Part shown: piece after piece, positions 56,805 through 64,000 of the stretch | Layout: every line of letters begins with the position of its first letter | Position numbering within the stretch: position 1 is the stretch's first letter | Assembly (NCBI GenBank): GCA_047602305.1 | Contig: JASGHO010000001.1 | Location: 1,364,001 to 1,428,000, forward strand | Source of the DNA: Ancrocorticia sp047602305 | Lineage (GTDB): Bacteria; Actinomycetota; Actinomycetes; Actinomycetales; Actinomycetaceae | Direction of reading: 5' to 3' | Length of the DNA stretch: 64,000 nucleotides | Translations under genes and position numbers: made by a program | Notes under the pieces: generated by a model | The model's database searches: none | Seen by the model: the letters and a program-made list of their open reading frames with translations, nothing else | What the model was told of the DNA's origin: nothing

Positions 56805-56819
56805 CCAACACCATGTTGG
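56805..56819. promoter_or_regulatory. Inverted repeat CCAACA-CCA-TGTTGG between divergent TetR and lipid kinase genes
   Basis: A 6-bp inverted repeat with a three-base spacer in the 130-base divergent region. A TACAAT -10-like box follows at about 56826, so binding here would block the kinase-CDF promoter. Probable operator of the adjacent TetR regulator (inferred). Confidence 0.5.
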
Positions 56820-56858
56820 CTATCATACAATCTGGTCTAGTTTTTGGATGTGGAATAG

Positions 56859-57569
56859 GTGCTTGAGAGTTTTGCGGCTGGCTTCGGGGTGCTCATTGGA
56901 TATTTCATTGTTTGTGCGACCGCAGCTCTGGTGTTTCGGCGCTTTGTTCCGATGCACAAAGAGGTGTTTCGCAAGACTCTGCATTTGATTCTTCTTGGAT
57001 CCTTACCGATCTTCTTGTACGCATTCAGTAACTGGTGGATGGCGGTTTTCGCAAGTCTGTTGTTCGTCGTCTTAGTGTTTCCGATCCTCGCTGTCGCCGA
57101 ACGCATCAATGGTTATTCAGAGCTGCTGACTGAACGCAAGGGTGGGGAGATCAAGAACAGTCTGGTCATTGTGTTTGGCATGTATGCAGTGATCATCGCA
57201 GTGTGCTGGGGCCTGCTCGGTCAACAGTGGCTGGCACTTGCCTGTGTCTATGCGTGGGGTTTCGGGGACGCGGCAGCGGCACTGGTCGGGAAGAAATATG
57301 GCCGTCACTTCTTGGAAGGCAAGACCATCGAGGGACGAAAGAGCGTGGAAGGAACACTGGCCATGTTCGTTGTCTCGTTCATCTCGGTACTGCTGATCCT
57401 TCTGGTTTTCGCAGACTTGGTTCCGGTGGGCTACCTGGTTATCCCTGTTCTAGTCGCAGCTGCTAGTGCCCTAGTTGAGTTGTATACGCCTAACGGCTAT
57501 GACACTTTGACCTGTCCTCTGACCGCGGCTCTGATCATCTTACCGCTTGTGAACGTTTTAGGGGCCTGA
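56859..57569 (+). CDS. CTP-dependent lipid kinase-like membrane protein (DGK1/dolichol kinase/VTE5 family)
   Basis: A 236-residue protein with about seven membrane helices. The signature of the CTP-dependent lipid kinase family is clear: RKTLHLILLGSLP near the start, and WGFGDAAAALVGKKYGRHF, then GKTIEGRKSVEGTLAMF (about 125-165). Relatives phosphorylate diacylglycerol, dolichol or phytol. The start is GTG 56859. It touches the downstream CDF-like gene (stop TGA followed at once by GTG), so both are one operon, apparently under the divergent, frameshifted TetR regulator. The lipid substrate is unknown. Confidence 0.8.
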   Translation: MLESFAAGFGVLIGYFIVCATAALVFRRFVPMHKEVFRKTLHLILLGSLPIFLYAFSNWWMAVFASLLFVVLVFPILAVAERINGYSELLTERKGGEIKNSLVIVFGMYAVIIAVCWGLLGQQWLALACVYAWGFGDAAAALVGKKYGRHFLEGKTIEGRKSVEGTLAMFVVSFISVLLILLVFADLVPVGYLVIPVLVAAASALVELYTPNGYDTLTCPLTAALIILPLVNVLGA

Positions 57570-58241
57570 GTGAACGTGGATAAAGCGAATGAGAACTCGG
57601 GAAGTCGGACACTCCTTGCGTCCGTGATTCTTAGTGCTCCGGGTCCACTTGTTGTAGGTATCGGACTGTTCTTCGGGAGGTCCTCGACACAACTTGCTGA
57701 CTTCGTGAGACGCAGTGCTGAACTGATAGCAATCATCGTCTCGTGGGTGATCTACCGGAAGACCAACAAGGAAGACGTAGATTTGCTAAGGCGTGAGCGG
57801 CTGGAGCGCATCGCTAATATCTGTGTGGGTATTGCGATGTGTGTCAGCGGAATTGTGATGCTGCTGTTGGCCTTGATTTCTGACAATCATGAGAAAGGCA
57901 ACGTCATTCCAGGCTTGGTCATAGCGGGAATGGGTGTTGCGGTAAACACCTGGTTCTGGCTCCGATACCGCAGTCTCAACAAGCGAACACCGGATGCAAT
58001 CCTCGCGGTTCAAAGCCGCTTGTATCGCGCGAAGTCCTTGGTTGATACCGCCGTAGTTATCGCCCTGGCGACGGTGTTACTAGCTCCAGGCACACCTGCG
58101 GCACTTTTCATGGACAAAGCCGGTTCTGTGGTCGTGGCAATTTACCTGATCATCAACGGGATCATCGCTGCAAAAGGAGGACACATCCCCGTTGAGATAC
58201 CAACGCCAGAAGCCGCAACGGCGGAATCCATTAGCGAATGA
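57570..58241 (+). CDS. Cation diffusion facilitator-like membrane protein (truncated form)
   Basis: A 223-residue protein with five to six helices, similar to the membrane part of CDF transporters: RRSAELIAIIVSWVIYRK in the TM2 region, AKSLVDTAVVIALATVLL (TM5) and MDKAGSVVVAIYLIINGI (TM6). The normal C-terminal cytoplasmic metal-sensing domain is absent; it ends with a short acidic tail. The usual HxxxD metal site is incomplete (only the TM5 Asp is evident), so transport of a divalent metal is uncertain. GTG start directly after the kinase stop codon. Confidence 0.7.
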   Translation: MNVDKANENSGSRTLLASVILSAPGPLVVGIGLFFGRSSTQLADFVRRSAELIAIIVSWVIYRKTNKEDVDLLRRERLERIANICVGIAMCVSGIVMLLLALISDNHEKGNVIPGLVIAGMGVAVNTWFWLRYRSLNKRTPDAILAVQSRLYRAKSLVDTAVVIALATVLLAPGTPAALFMDKAGSVVVAIYLIINGIIAAKGGHIPVEIPTPEAATAESISE

Positions 58242-58267
58242 GTGAGAACATCCACCTACTCACTTAG

Positions 58268-58621
58268 ACCTTATCGGCGAACTACTTTGACGGCTCATTC
58301 TGGGTCGGAGTCTACGAAATCCACCACGGTGACGGGACTGTTCAGGCTGCCAAGCAAATCTTTGGCTCTGAACCCTCGGATGTGGAACTCTGGGGATGGA
58401 CGCTTGCCCACGGAAGCGATTTGATTGACCGCGTGAATGCGGCACCGCGCATCACGCCCAGTTCAAGTGCAAGATTAAGGTATGTGGGTAATCCGAAACA
58501 GATGGTCGGACTCGCCGCGCGCGAGTCCGCAACCCCTCGCACCTCTACCGCCGCGCAAGAAGCGCTAACAAGAGCCAGAGATGAACAGAAGTCTGTTGCC
58601 AGGACCGAGTGCCACAGGTAG
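58268..58621 (+). pseudogene. YjdF/DUF2992-family gene lacking its start
   Basis: A frame from just after a TAG (58265-58267) to a stop at 58621 encodes YFDGSFWVGVYEIHHGDG, AAKQIFGSEPSDVELWGWTL and a basic tail, the pattern of the YjdF RNA-binding-like family (DUF2992), which begins M.LTVYFDG.FWVG. No ATG, GTG or TTG lies between the stop and TYR at 58283, so the first few residues and the start are missing. It was probably cut off from its promoter by rearrangement in this accessory region. Confidence 0.7.
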
Positions 58622-58825
58622 AGCAACTCAGATTCTTGAAACTATCATTCTTGATGACATGAAGGCTGGACTGGGCCTGGACAGTTGAGCTGGCACCGAC
58701 GGTTCAGTGAGCGCTCAGGAAAGAGCTGGATCGCCAGGTTATATGAAGCATGATCACCAAGCTGGAAAACTGGAGGAAGGGGTCAGTCTCGACTAACTCC
58801 ACAACAATGCCAGCACCCGCACCAT
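58622..58825. other. Intergenic stretch, no gene recognised
   Basis: 204 bases between the YjdF remnant and vapC (convergent). Short translated fragments exist but none resembles a family convincingly; no repeat or clear hairpin was noted. Confidence 0.4.
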
Positions 58826-59260
58826 CTACGCACTCCACAAATTCACCCAGCGTCGATCAGCCGGAACGAGAGAATTCCTGAGGGCCGCATCAAACGTCGC
58901 GAGCTGCATTCCGTGCGATGCTGCCAAGTTCAGGAGTTGAAGGTCGGTGACTTGCCGCCGCCCCATGAGAACGCGCGTGTCGATCACGGGGCGAGAGAGG
59001 GAAGCACTGTCCTCCACAAAACTCCAGCCCGGAGCCTCTCGGATCGCCGCCAGTTGAGCCAGCGCTTCACTACCCGTGACTCGTCGACCAACAACCTTTT
59101 CTGTGAGTAAGAGCCGAAGCAACCCTGCTTCTGTGACAGGACAGGTGCTCCACTCATCAAGTCGAGCAAAGTGGGAATGCGCTGTCTCGTGGTGAATATG
59201 CTGGTCCCACGAGAGCGCAAACAGAATGTTAACGTCAAGCAACATTGGAGTGAGACTCAT
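58826..59260 (-). CDS. vapC: VapC-type PIN-domain toxin
   Basis: A 144-residue PIN ribonuclease. The four acidic residues of the PIN site are seen: Asp9 (MLLDVNILFAL), Glu44 (PVTEAGLLRL), Asp106 (RQVTDLQLLNLA) and Asp124 (LATFDAAL). Such toxins cut tRNA or rRNA. It overlaps the upstream vapB gene by 26 bases (11 if it starts at the ATG at 59245), the standard coupling of type II pairs. Confidence 0.92.
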   Translation of the reverse strand: MSLTPMLLDVNILFALSWDQHIHHETAHSHFARLDEWSTCPVTEAGLLRLLLTEKVVGRRVTGSEALAQLAAIREAPGWSFVEDSASLSRPVIDTRVLMGRRQVTDLQLLNLAASHGMQLATFDAALRNSLVPADRRWVNLWSA

Positions 59261-59477
59261 CGTCGCGATGATCGGCTACCATTTCATCCGTCACCGGATG
59301 GCCGGGAATACCACGCATAACGGGGAATCCTGACGCCCCCCTGAGTTCCGGGCGAGGTGCTCGAAGGCCAGCCAAGGCAAGCTCTGAGATCGCTCTGCCC
59401 AAAGAGATGTTCTCGGCATGAGCCTTGGCTCGCGCCGCGCTGAGCACCTCTGGGTCAATATCCAGTGTAGTCCGCAT
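59235..59477 (-). CDS. vapB: VapB-type ribbon-helix-helix antitoxin
   Basis: An 80-residue protein starting MRTTLDIDPEVLSAARAKA, the ribbon-helix-helix of VapB/CopG antitoxins, with a C-terminal tail that would wrap the toxin. It is read as a leaderless mRNA: TATGAT ends six bases before the ATG. VapB binds DNA and VapC to control the operon. Confidence 0.9.
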   Translation of the reverse strand: MRTTLDIDPEVLSAARAKAHAENISLGRAISELALAGLRAPRPELRGASGFPVMRGIPGHPVTDEMVADHRDDESHSNVA

Positions 59478-59483
59478 GAGAAC

Positions 59484-59489
59484 ATCATA
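59484..59489 (-). promoter_or_regulatory. -10 box TATGAT giving a leaderless vapBC transcript
   Basis: On the minus strand TATGAT is followed by exactly six bases and then the vapB ATG (59477). No ribosome site exists. Same geometry as at 449 and 18406. Confidence 0.65.
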
Positions 59490-59563
59490 ACATCACCGCA
59501 TCACTCGGTCCATCGATCGATCACCGGAGAGGCATCAATTACCTATTGATGTGACATCTATAT

Positions 59564-60241
59564 CTAGATGAATACGAACACCAGCAGTGCCACTGGGTAG
59601 AGAGCATAAAACACCCATTGCACCCACGGCTGGTTGTAGCCGAGTGTTCCGTTGCGATAGTGCAGGACAGCCGCGCCGAAAGCCGGGAGCACGAGGAACA
59701 GAGAACTGATACCAGCGACGCTCATCACCATCACATTCTCGTGCCGCGAGAAGAGTTGCAGTATCACAGCTGACAGGAGCAGCAGCATACCAACGGGAAT
59801 TCCTTCGCGAGAGTAGATGCTTCCCAGCAGCATCCACAACGCACCTGCAACCACCACCAGTAAGGTAATGCTGCGTCGTACCAGTGCAGCTTTGTCGCGG
59901 AACGCGTTGATGAGCATCAAAGCGAATAGCGTGATCACCAGAGCAAACACCGGGTTCTGTGAATTCCAGTCCACAGCATTGCCCGAGGTCACCAAATCAT
60001 AGGGCACTTCGCATATCAGTGCGAGCGCCAGGAGCCTACCCAGGTAAAGTGCCGCATGGCGGGTGTGCTGGTACCCCTGAACCAACAGCCAAGCGTAGAT
60101 CGGAACTGCGATCCATGACGCCAGCTCGGCGAGTACGGCCGTGGTCAGTTGCGTCATGTCGACGTCGGCGGGCAGTGTGCCATCAACCAGTCCAATTGTG
60201 CCAGCCGCATGGCTACTGACGAGGGAGAACGACAGCAGCAC
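59564..60241 (-). CDS. TraX-family membrane protein, unusual or lost start
   Basis: A membrane protein with about seven helices and the TraX pattern. From the only standard start, GTG 60241, it would be 225 residues, but the family-like N-terminus extends further: GLSNFNLKIVAIVLLSFS reads in frame upstream to a stop at about 60314. There, an AAGGAA ribosome site is followed at five bases by ATC (60304), so either translation starts at ATC, or an ATG has mutated and the gene is crippled. TraX proteins were named from F-pilin acetylation and are found in many non-conjugative bacteria. Function here unknown. Confidence 0.7.
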   Translation of the reverse strand: MLLSFSLVSSHAAGTIGLVDGTLPADVDMTQLTTAVLAELASWIAVPIYAWLLVQGYQHTRHAALYLGRLLALALICEVPYDLVTSGNAVDWNSQNPVFALVITLFALMLINAFRDKAALVRRSITLLVVVAGALWMLLGSIYSREGIPVGMLLLLSAVILQLFSRHENVMVMSVAGISSLFLVLPAFGAAVLHYRNGTLGYNQPWVQWVFYALYPVALLVFVFI

Positions 60242-60329
60242 GATGGCAACGATCTTGAGGTTGAAGTTCGAAAGCCCTCGTGGCCTAGTCTGTTGCGGTG
60301 TGATGATATTTCCTTACTCTGATTCGTCT

Positions 60330-60355
60330 GAGAGATCCCACCAATAGGTCTTGGC
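60330..60355. repeat. Dispersed palindromic repeat, half copy f
   Basis: GAGAGATCCCACCAATAGGTCTTGGC matches the left half of the family, immediately upstream of the traX-like gene. With copy g (60445-60490) it brackets about 160 bases, similar in size to the MITE-like unit at 22776-22939. Confidence 0.55.
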
Positions 60356-60383
60356 AATCCCTGCGCCTATGTACAGTATTCAG

Positions 60384-60427
60384 CCGAATGGGGTTCCGGA
60401 AGCCGAAGCCCCCGAAACCCCATTCGG
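60384..60427 (-). terminator. Terminator-like hairpin downstream of malG
   Basis: CCGAATGGGGTT (60384-60395) pairs with AACCCCATTCGG (60416-60427) between malG and the traX-like gene, both on the minus strand. It probably ends the malEFG transcript. Confidence 0.65.
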
Positions 60428-60444
60428 TAGACAAACAGTGTCCA

Positions 60445-60490
60445 TTGAGATCCCGCCAATAGGTCGTGGCCTATTGGCTGAAGCTCGTTA
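60445..60490. repeat. Dispersed palindromic repeat, full copy g (overlaps malG stop)
   Basis: GAGATCCCGCCAATAGG and GGCCTATTGGCTGAAGCTC arms around GTCGT-like centre. The right edge contains the TAA stop of malG (60488-60490), the same relation to a stop codon as copy a with ettA. Confidence 0.7.
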
Positions 60491-61360
60491 GCCCTTGACG
60501 GCTCCGGACATCGACTCCTGGTAGAAGTGCTGCATGACAATCGTCAGAATCGCGATCGGCACGGAGATGATGATTGCCGCGGCTGCGAAGCGCGCGAACC
60601 ACTCACCGATGTAATCCTGACTGACCATCTTGTACAGCGCTAACGAGACCGTGAAGTTGTCCTCGGTACGAGCGATTGCCTTGACCATCACGAAGTCAAG
60701 CCATGGTCCCAAGAAAGAGACCAGAGCCTGGTAGGCGATCATCGGCTTACAGACAGGCAGAATGATCTTGGTGAAAACTTGCCAGCGAGTGCACCCATCA
60801 AGATAAGCGGCCTCGTCGAGCGAGATCGGAATGGTGTCCATGTAGCCCTTCATCACGTAGAATCCGGCACCCGCTCCAGCGGAGTAGACCAGCATCAACG
60901 CGATGGTCACCCCTGTGCCCTGGGTCAGACCCAAGGACTTGAGGATGAAGTAGATCACCACGACTGACATGATGCCCGGGAACATTCCTAGCACCAAGAC
61001 AACGTTCATGAAGCTCTTGCGGAAACGGAACCGCAGGCGGCTCATCGAGAACGCAACAAACAGCACGAAGGCCACACTGATCGCACACACCACAACCGCG
61101 ATGATAAAGGTGTGCATGAAGATACGTGGGAAGTCCAGCAACTGCTTGTTGGTGAACAGCTGCACGTAGTTGTCCAGCGTGTACTCGGTGGGGAAGAAGG
61201 TCGGGTTGAACGGACCTGTGTTCTTGTTGAAGCTCTCCAGGAACACCCAAAGAATCGGAATCACCCAGAAAATACCGAGTGCGATCAGCAAGGTGTAGCA
61301 CAGGGCGTCGAGCATGATGCGGCGGCTCTTCTGTCCGCCCAAGGCGCCGATGCGGCTCAT
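60488..61360 (-). CDS. malG: Maltose/maltodextrin ABC transporter permease MalG
   Basis: A 290-residue, six-helix permease of the MalG type. The EAA loop that docks the ATPase is DEAAYLDGCTRWQVFTKIILP (about 190-210). It overlaps malF by four bases (ATGA), so translation is coupled. No ATPase gene follows; these importers usually borrow a shared MsiK/MalK-type ATPase encoded elsewhere, as in Streptomyces. Confidence 0.93.
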   Translation of the reverse strand: MSRIGALGGQKSRRIMLDALCYTLLIALGIFWVIPILWVFLESFNKNTGPFNPTFFPTEYTLDNYVQLFTNKQLLDFPRIFMHTFIIAVVVCAISVAFVLFVAFSMSRLRFRFRKSFMNVVLVLGMFPGIMSVVVIYFILKSLGLTQGTGVTIALMLVYSAGAGAGFYVMKGYMDTIPISLDEAAYLDGCTRWQVFTKIILPVCKPMIAYQALVSFLGPWLDFVMVKAIARTEDNFTVSLALYKMVSQDYIGEWFARFAAAAIIISVPIAILTIVMQHFYQESMSGAVKG

Positions 61361-62760
61361 CGGAATCCTCCCTCATCCTTGTAGGAAGCGCTGCTGCGGT
61401 AGGTAATGAGCGATACCACGGCCAGCGTTATGAATGTGAAGATGCCGATGACAGCACCAAGGTTGTAATCGCCCCTGTCCACGGTGAGCTTGTAGAGCCA
61501 CGTGATGAGCAAGTCAGTCTTTCCAGCTGTGTCGCCCACATCCGTCGGGTTGCCCTGAGACAACAGGTAGATGACGTTGAAGTTGTTCACGTTGCCCGAG
61601 AAGGTGGTGATCAGGTAGGGGGTCAGCACGAAGATCAGGTAGGGCATCGTGATCTTGGTGAAGGTGTCCCACCAAGTTGCGCCATCGAGTCGTGCAGCCT
61701 CATACTGCTCCTCCGGTACGTTCTGAACGATTCCGGTGATCTGCAGGATTGTGAACGGAATACCAATCCACAAGTTAACGATGATCACGGTAGCTCGAGC
61801 CCACATCGGATCTGTGAAGAATGGCAGTGGCCCACTGGTCCATCCCCAGTCCATCAACAGGCGATTGAGTGCGCCTTCCGGCTGGAGCATCTGATTGATG
61901 ACCAAGAGCGACACGAACTGCGGAACCGCCATGGACAAGGAGAAAATCGAACGCCAAAGCCCCTTGTAGCGGATGGTCTTACGATTGATGATCATCGCTA
62001 GGAACAACCCAAGGAAGAAGTTCAAGAAGGTGGAGAAGAACGCCCAGACCAGGGTCCAGATAAGCACGCTGATGAACTGACTGGCATTGACTGTTCCAGT
62101 AGCACTGAACAATTGTCCGAAGTTCCTGAAGCCAACCCAGTCGAACAACACCACATGGCTGGAATCGTAGCTGGTGAAGGCGATGGCCATCATGATCAGT
62201 GTTGGCAGCACGGTGAAGGTGAGGATACCCAGTACCGGCAGTGCCATCATCGTCAGCTGTACGCGTCCATTGATCAGATCGTTGAGATCGTCAGCAAAGC
62301 TTGGAGCCTTACCTGTTTCCTGGACCAGCAGCTGGGCCTTGTAGGCACTACGAACGGCATATGTCCAGAAGACGATAAACAGTACGGTGACGAAGAGCCC
62401 CGTGGCACCCTGCACCAGCAAAGAAACGGAGTTGTCTCCGGGCGTATAACTCCAATAACCATCCGCATTTTGGGTTGCTTCCGGCACCTTCGACCCCAGC
62501 GAAGGCAGCATGCCCACATGCTGAGCCCCGGCCTTCACCATGTAGTAGATGTAGAGTACTTCGATGGCGAGGAGGATCAAGCCCTTGGCAATCTGCTGAC
62601 GAGCAATGTTGCCCAGGCCCAGGATCAGGAACGAGGCTCGGGTGAGCAGGTCACCTTCGGCTGCGGCACCACGAACGGTATAGCGCGACGGCGGAATGTA
62701 ATCCGGCTTGCGACGGCGCACACTACGGCGTGCGCCTTTCTCAGTAACGGTTGTTGACAT
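61357..62760 (-). CDS. malF: Maltose/maltodextrin ABC transporter permease MalF
   Basis: A 467-residue permease with eight or nine helices, of the long MalF form with a large outside loop (about 95-140, SLGSKVPEATQNADGYWSYT). The EAA motif is YEAARLDGATWWDTFTKITMPYL (about 370-392). Highly charged N-terminus (RRSVRRRKPDY). It lies 23 bases after malE and overlaps malG. Confidence 0.93.
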   Translation of the reverse strand: MSTTVTEKGARRSVRRRKPDYIPPSRYTVRGAAAEGDLLTRASFLILGLGNIARQQIAKGLILLAIEVLYIYYMVKAGAQHVGMLPSLGSKVPEATQNADGYWSYTPGDNSVSLLVQGATGLFVTVLFIVFWTYAVRSAYKAQLLVQETGKAPSFADDLNDLINGRVQLTMMALPVLGILTFTVLPTLIMMAIAFTSYDSSHVVLFDWVGFRNFGQLFSATGTVNASQFISVLIWTLVWAFFSTFLNFFLGLFLAMIINRKTIRYKGLWRSIFSLSMAVPQFVSLLVINQMLQPEGALNRLLMDWGWTSGPLPFFTDPMWARATVIIVNLWIGIPFTILQITGIVQNVPEEQYEAARLDGATWWDTFTKITMPYLIFVLTPYLITTFSGNVNNFNVIYLLSQGNPTDVGDTAGKTDLLITWLYKLTVDRGDYNLGAVIGIFTFITLAVVSLITYRSSASYKDEGGFR

Positions 62761-62783
62761 AATGAATTCCCTTCCCTGGCTCG

Positions 62784-64000
62784 CTACAGCAACTGCTTAT
62801 AGGAGGCCATCCACCGTTCAAGCTTCTCGCTGGCGTTCTCAAGCGTGACTTCGCGGTTATAGATGGCATTGCCAAAGTTCTCGCAAGGCACCCAGAAATT
62901 GGCCATCTGCGGAATCGACGACTGCACGATAGAACTCTTCGAGATGGCATTCATCTGTGCCACTGCGGCCGGATCCTTACCGATCGCCGGATCGGACATC
63001 AGCGAGCTATCAGCGGGAATCACCTGCTGCTTCTCATAGTTGACCTGCTGGGACCACGAGCTAGCCATGAATGCCACGAACTGGTCTGCTACTTCGGGGT
63101 ACTTGGTGTACGGGTTCCAGCCATAAGCAGTGGAACCAGCGAAGGACTTCATCTGTACCTGCTTGCCGTCAAGCTCGTAGGAGGGCAGCTGGGCAGCACC
63201 CCAATCCCCGCCGGTATTCTCGGCCACGGCCTCCGCATCCCAGGCACCGCTGAAGATGACGTCAATCTTGCCGTCCTTCATTCCTGCCAAGCCCGAGCCA
63301 TTCTTGTCATTGACGAAATTTGGATTGTCCCGAAGGTTGACCAGGTACTTCGTGACAGCCTCACCGGTAGCGCCTCCGAAATCGATACCAGCTCCAGCAT
63401 CGATTCCATCGGGGCCGAATACCGTGCCGCCAGCACCAACGTAGAAGCCTGGCAGATACCAAGCGTTGGTCATCTGGAAGGCAACTTTGCCCTTTTCAAG
63501 CAAAGCATCCAAGGACTTGATGTCCTCGCTGGCGAACTTGCTCTTGCGGTAATACATGAACCATGTGTTACCGCGGAACGGCATGCCATAGACGTGCCCG
63601 TCGGCTGCGGTGACTGATTGCACCATCGTTTCGTTGCCGATACTCTGCTTCTTCAGCTGTTTGAGCGACTCATCACTGGTTCTACCAAGGGCACCTGACT
63701 CGATCAAGGTGCCCAGCTGATCGCTTGGGAATGCGTAGACATCTGCAGCAACCGTTGGATCTTGCTTGGCATTTGAGGCGGCATTCGCCGAGGCAACAAC
63801 CTCGTTCGTCCACGTGATGTCATATTCGGGATGTTGTTTCTCAAATTCCCTCTGGACAGTCGGCAACCAAGAATCCTCGGTCTTCATGTCACCCTGGTCT
63901 GACCAGACCAGCAGCTCAACGGACTTCCCTTCACCGCTCGACTCGCCGGTATCGCAGGAGGCCAATACCCCCGCAGACATCGCGCACGCCGAAACGGTTG
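62784..64000 (-). CDS. malE: Maltose/maltodextrin-binding lipoprotein (5' end outside the window)
   Basis: The frame stays open through the right edge, so the start lies beyond 64000. The visible part runs from signal peptide residues (TVSACAMSAGVLASC-D) with a LASC lipobox through a full family 1 solute-binding protein of nearly 400 residues (WSDQGDMKTEDSWLP, AADVYAFPSDQLGTL, YGMPFRGNTWFMYYRKS, IFSGAWDAEAV, STAYGWNPYTKYP). It binds maltodextrin at the cell surface and feeds MalFG downstream. It is a different protein from the binding lipoprotein at 1-296. Confidence 0.93.
   Translation of the reverse strand, partial: TVSACAMSAGVLASCDTGESSGEGKSVELLVWSDQGDMKTEDSWLPTVQREFEKQHPEYDITWTNEVVASANAASNAKQDPTVAADVYAFPSDQLGTLIESGALGRTSDESLKQLKKQSIGNETMVQSVTAADGHVYGMPFRGNTWFMYYRKSKFASEDIKSLDALLEKGKVAFQMTNAWYLPGFYVGAGGTVFGPDGIDAGAGIDFGGATGEAVTKYLVNLRDNPNFVNDKNGSGLAGMKDGKIDVIFSGAWDAEAVAENTGGDWGAAQLPSYELDGKQVQMKSFAGSTAYGWNPYTKYPEVADQFVAFMASSWSQQVNYEKQQVIPADSSLMSDPAIGKDPAAVAQMNAISKSSIVQSSIPQMANFWVPCENFGNAIYNREVTLENASEKLERWMASYKQLL

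Noticed and set aside
58622..58825. Possible transposase or integrase remnant between the YjdF remnant and vapC
   Set aside because: One short translated stretch looked integrase-like, but it is too short and lacks any catalytic motif.

Overview
The window looks like a chromosomal segment of a high-G+C Gram-positive bacterium, most likely in the Actinomycetaceae (Trueperella/Arcanobacterium/Actinomyces-like). The grounds are G+C-rich genes with many GTG starts, an actinobacterial EttA-type ABC-F protein, a BioYMN importer in a class typical of actinobacteria, a CsoR copper operon, paired dynamin-like GTPases, a giant Lhr helicase and frequent small lipoproteins. The species is an inference and cannot be settled from the sequence alone.

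Layout. 1-7055: maltodextrin metabolism. A partial ABC sugar-binding lipoprotein is divergent from a LacI-type regulator, which is followed by malQ; an inverted, closely similar second malQ lies beyond an orphan PTS EIIB/EIIA pair. 7304-12121: TesB thioesterase and a large secreted subtilase with calcium-type GDWDGDG repeats. 12227-17948 (minus): EttA, an SSB paralogue and two dynamin-like GTPases. 18256-23846: tRNA-Arg, oligoribonuclease, a sugar MFS porter with a PfkB sugar kinase, a small lipoprotein and an aldo/keto reductase. 24141-27405: copper operon (CsoR box, copZ, a small membrane protein, copA, csoR). 27717-29708 (minus): bioYMN. 29949-34924 (minus): moxR, a fused DUF58-transglutaminase protein and a mini-zincin. 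35319-43486 (minus): MHS-type transporter, Lhr helicase, radical SAM/SPASM protein. 43877-53047: histidine-phosphatase-like lipoprotein, SLC45-like MFS transporter, MmyB-type and TetR regulators, two alpha/beta hydrolases, D-serine dehydratase. 53110-54465: a lipoprotein serpin. 54608-59477: an accessory region with a nucleotidyltransferase/HTH toxin-antitoxin-like pair, a tRNA 3'-end fragment that looks like an attachment site, a frameshifted TetR gene divergent from a CTP-type lipid kinase plus CDF transporter, a truncated YjdF gene and VapBC. 59564-64000 (minus): TraX-like membrane protein and a second maltose-type ABC transporter (malE partial, malF, malG).

How the parts work together. 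Two maltose/maltodextrin importers at the window edges, two MalQ enzymes, a LacI-type regulator with candidate MalR boxes, a sucrose/maltose-like MFS transporter and PTS parts together point to heavy reliance on host- or diet-derived alpha-glucans. Secreted or surface proteins (subtilase, serpin, lipoproteins) suggest life on a host surface.

Notable structure outside genes: at least seven copies or half-copies of a short palindromic repeat, often touching stop codons; a 44-bp three-block AT-rich palindrome with identical spacing at two distant loci; and at least three promoters whose -10 box lies exactly six bases before the start codon, which indicates leaderless mRNAs. No CRISPR array, rRNA operon or complete transposase was found.
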